Below are positions 6,326 to 6,545 of a stretch of 6,545 nt of DNA, one piece after another. Within the stretch, counting starts at the first letter, position 1, and the number at the start of each line of letters is the position of its first letter. The notes beneath the pieces are model-generated. The model searched no databases. It had not been told where the DNA came from and worked only from the letters and a program-made list of their open reading frames with translations. Source of the stretch: an uncultured Prevotellaceae bacterium (GTDB taxonomy: Bacteria > Bacteroidota > Bacteroidia > Bacteroidales > Muribaculaceae); assembly GCA_945983195.1 (NCBI GenBank), contig CAMFSS010000121.1, positions 1 to 6,545 on the forward strand, given 5' to 3'. Made by a program: the position numbers and the translations under genes.

Positions 6326-6545
6326 TTATCTTAACTTGCTTTTCAACAATGCACTTGCCTTAAACGTGAGAGCCACCTTTGGAGGTACAAGCATCTTTTT
6401 GCCCGAAGCCGGGTTGACAGTCACTCGTTCACTCTTCTTTTTTGCCTCAAAAGTGCCAAATCCGGGCACAGCAATACTGTCGAGGTCGCTGCAACGCTCT
6501 TTCAGCGTTGCCACAAACCCTTCGAGCAGCTTTTCGGTATCGGCA
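6326..6545 (-). CDS. HU/IHF-family DNA-binding protein, C-terminal 72 residues (start beyond right edge)
   Basis: The frame is open from the right edge to TAA at 6326-6328, and the visible part begins ADTEKLLEGFVATLKERC. The HU hallmark is IAVPGFGTFEAKKKSER, followed by the DNA-binding arm VTVNPASGKKMLVPPKVALTF and the closing helix KASALLKSKL. The arm keeps Asn-Pro (residues 44-45 of the visible part), the position of the DNA-intercalating proline in HU/IHF. About 20 N-terminal residues are missing outside the window; GTG at 6514 is internal to the domain and is not the start. The next gene, also HU-like, begins 9 bases downstream, so this is the upstream member of a tandem HU pair in one operon. 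As a small basic cytoplasmic protein it would bind or bend DNA as a dimer. Confidence 0.88.
   Translation of the reverse strand, partial: ADTEKLLEGFVATLKERCSDLDSIAVPGFGTFEAKKKSERVTVNPASGKKMLVPPKVALTFKASALLKSKLR

Noticed and set aside
6326..6514. Complete 62-residue HU-like protein starting at GTG 6514
   Set aside because: The frame stays open to the window edge and the upstream codons continue the HU helices, so the true start lies outside the window.

Overview
The window reads as a Bacteroidota chromosome, most likely Bacteroidales. Every gene is on the minus strand. The left half matches the moxR-DUF58-bat gene order typical of this phylum, no Shine-Dalgarno sequences are evident, and the one substantial intergenic gap holds a good match to the Bacteroides-type promoter (TTG, then TAnnTTTG). 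The phylum call is inferred from gene order, protein style and promoter; I cannot name a genus. Coding density is very high, no RNA genes, insertion sequences or CRISPR arrays are visible, and the only gap above 25 bases is 3201-3347.

In transcription order (right to left), the first block is an envelope/nucleoid cluster. It contains the C-terminal part of a small HU/IHF-family protein (6326 to the right edge), then after 9 bases a 426-residue protein with an N-terminal HU-like domain, an acidic linker carrying decayed octapeptide repeats, one membrane span and a C-terminal LysM domain (5036-6316). Overlapping that by 4 bases (ATGA) is a five-span phosphoethanolamine-transferase/sulfatase-superfamily enzyme (3348-5039). 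The fused protein could in principle connect DNA in the cytoplasm with peptidoglycan outside the inner membrane.

The second block starts from its own predicted promoter (about 3268-3299). It is a MoxR AAA+ ATPase (2205-3200), a DUF58 protein with an intact MIDAS-like motif (1316-2191), a BatD/DUF4381-like membrane protein (283-1293), and the start of a BatA-like VWA membrane protein that runs off the left edge. In this conserved arrangement the ATPase is thought to remodel or activate the DUF58/VWA partners at the membrane, in envelope stress or maturation roles.

The most unusual local feature is an in-frame TAG at 799-801 that splits the BatD-like gene exactly between its periplasmic domain and its membrane span. 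The frame stays open and family-like for another 171 codons, up to a 4-base overlap with batA. This suggests a very recent nonsense mutation, a sequence error, or, less likely, readthrough. The other six genes or gene parts whose ends are visible stop with TAA or TGA.
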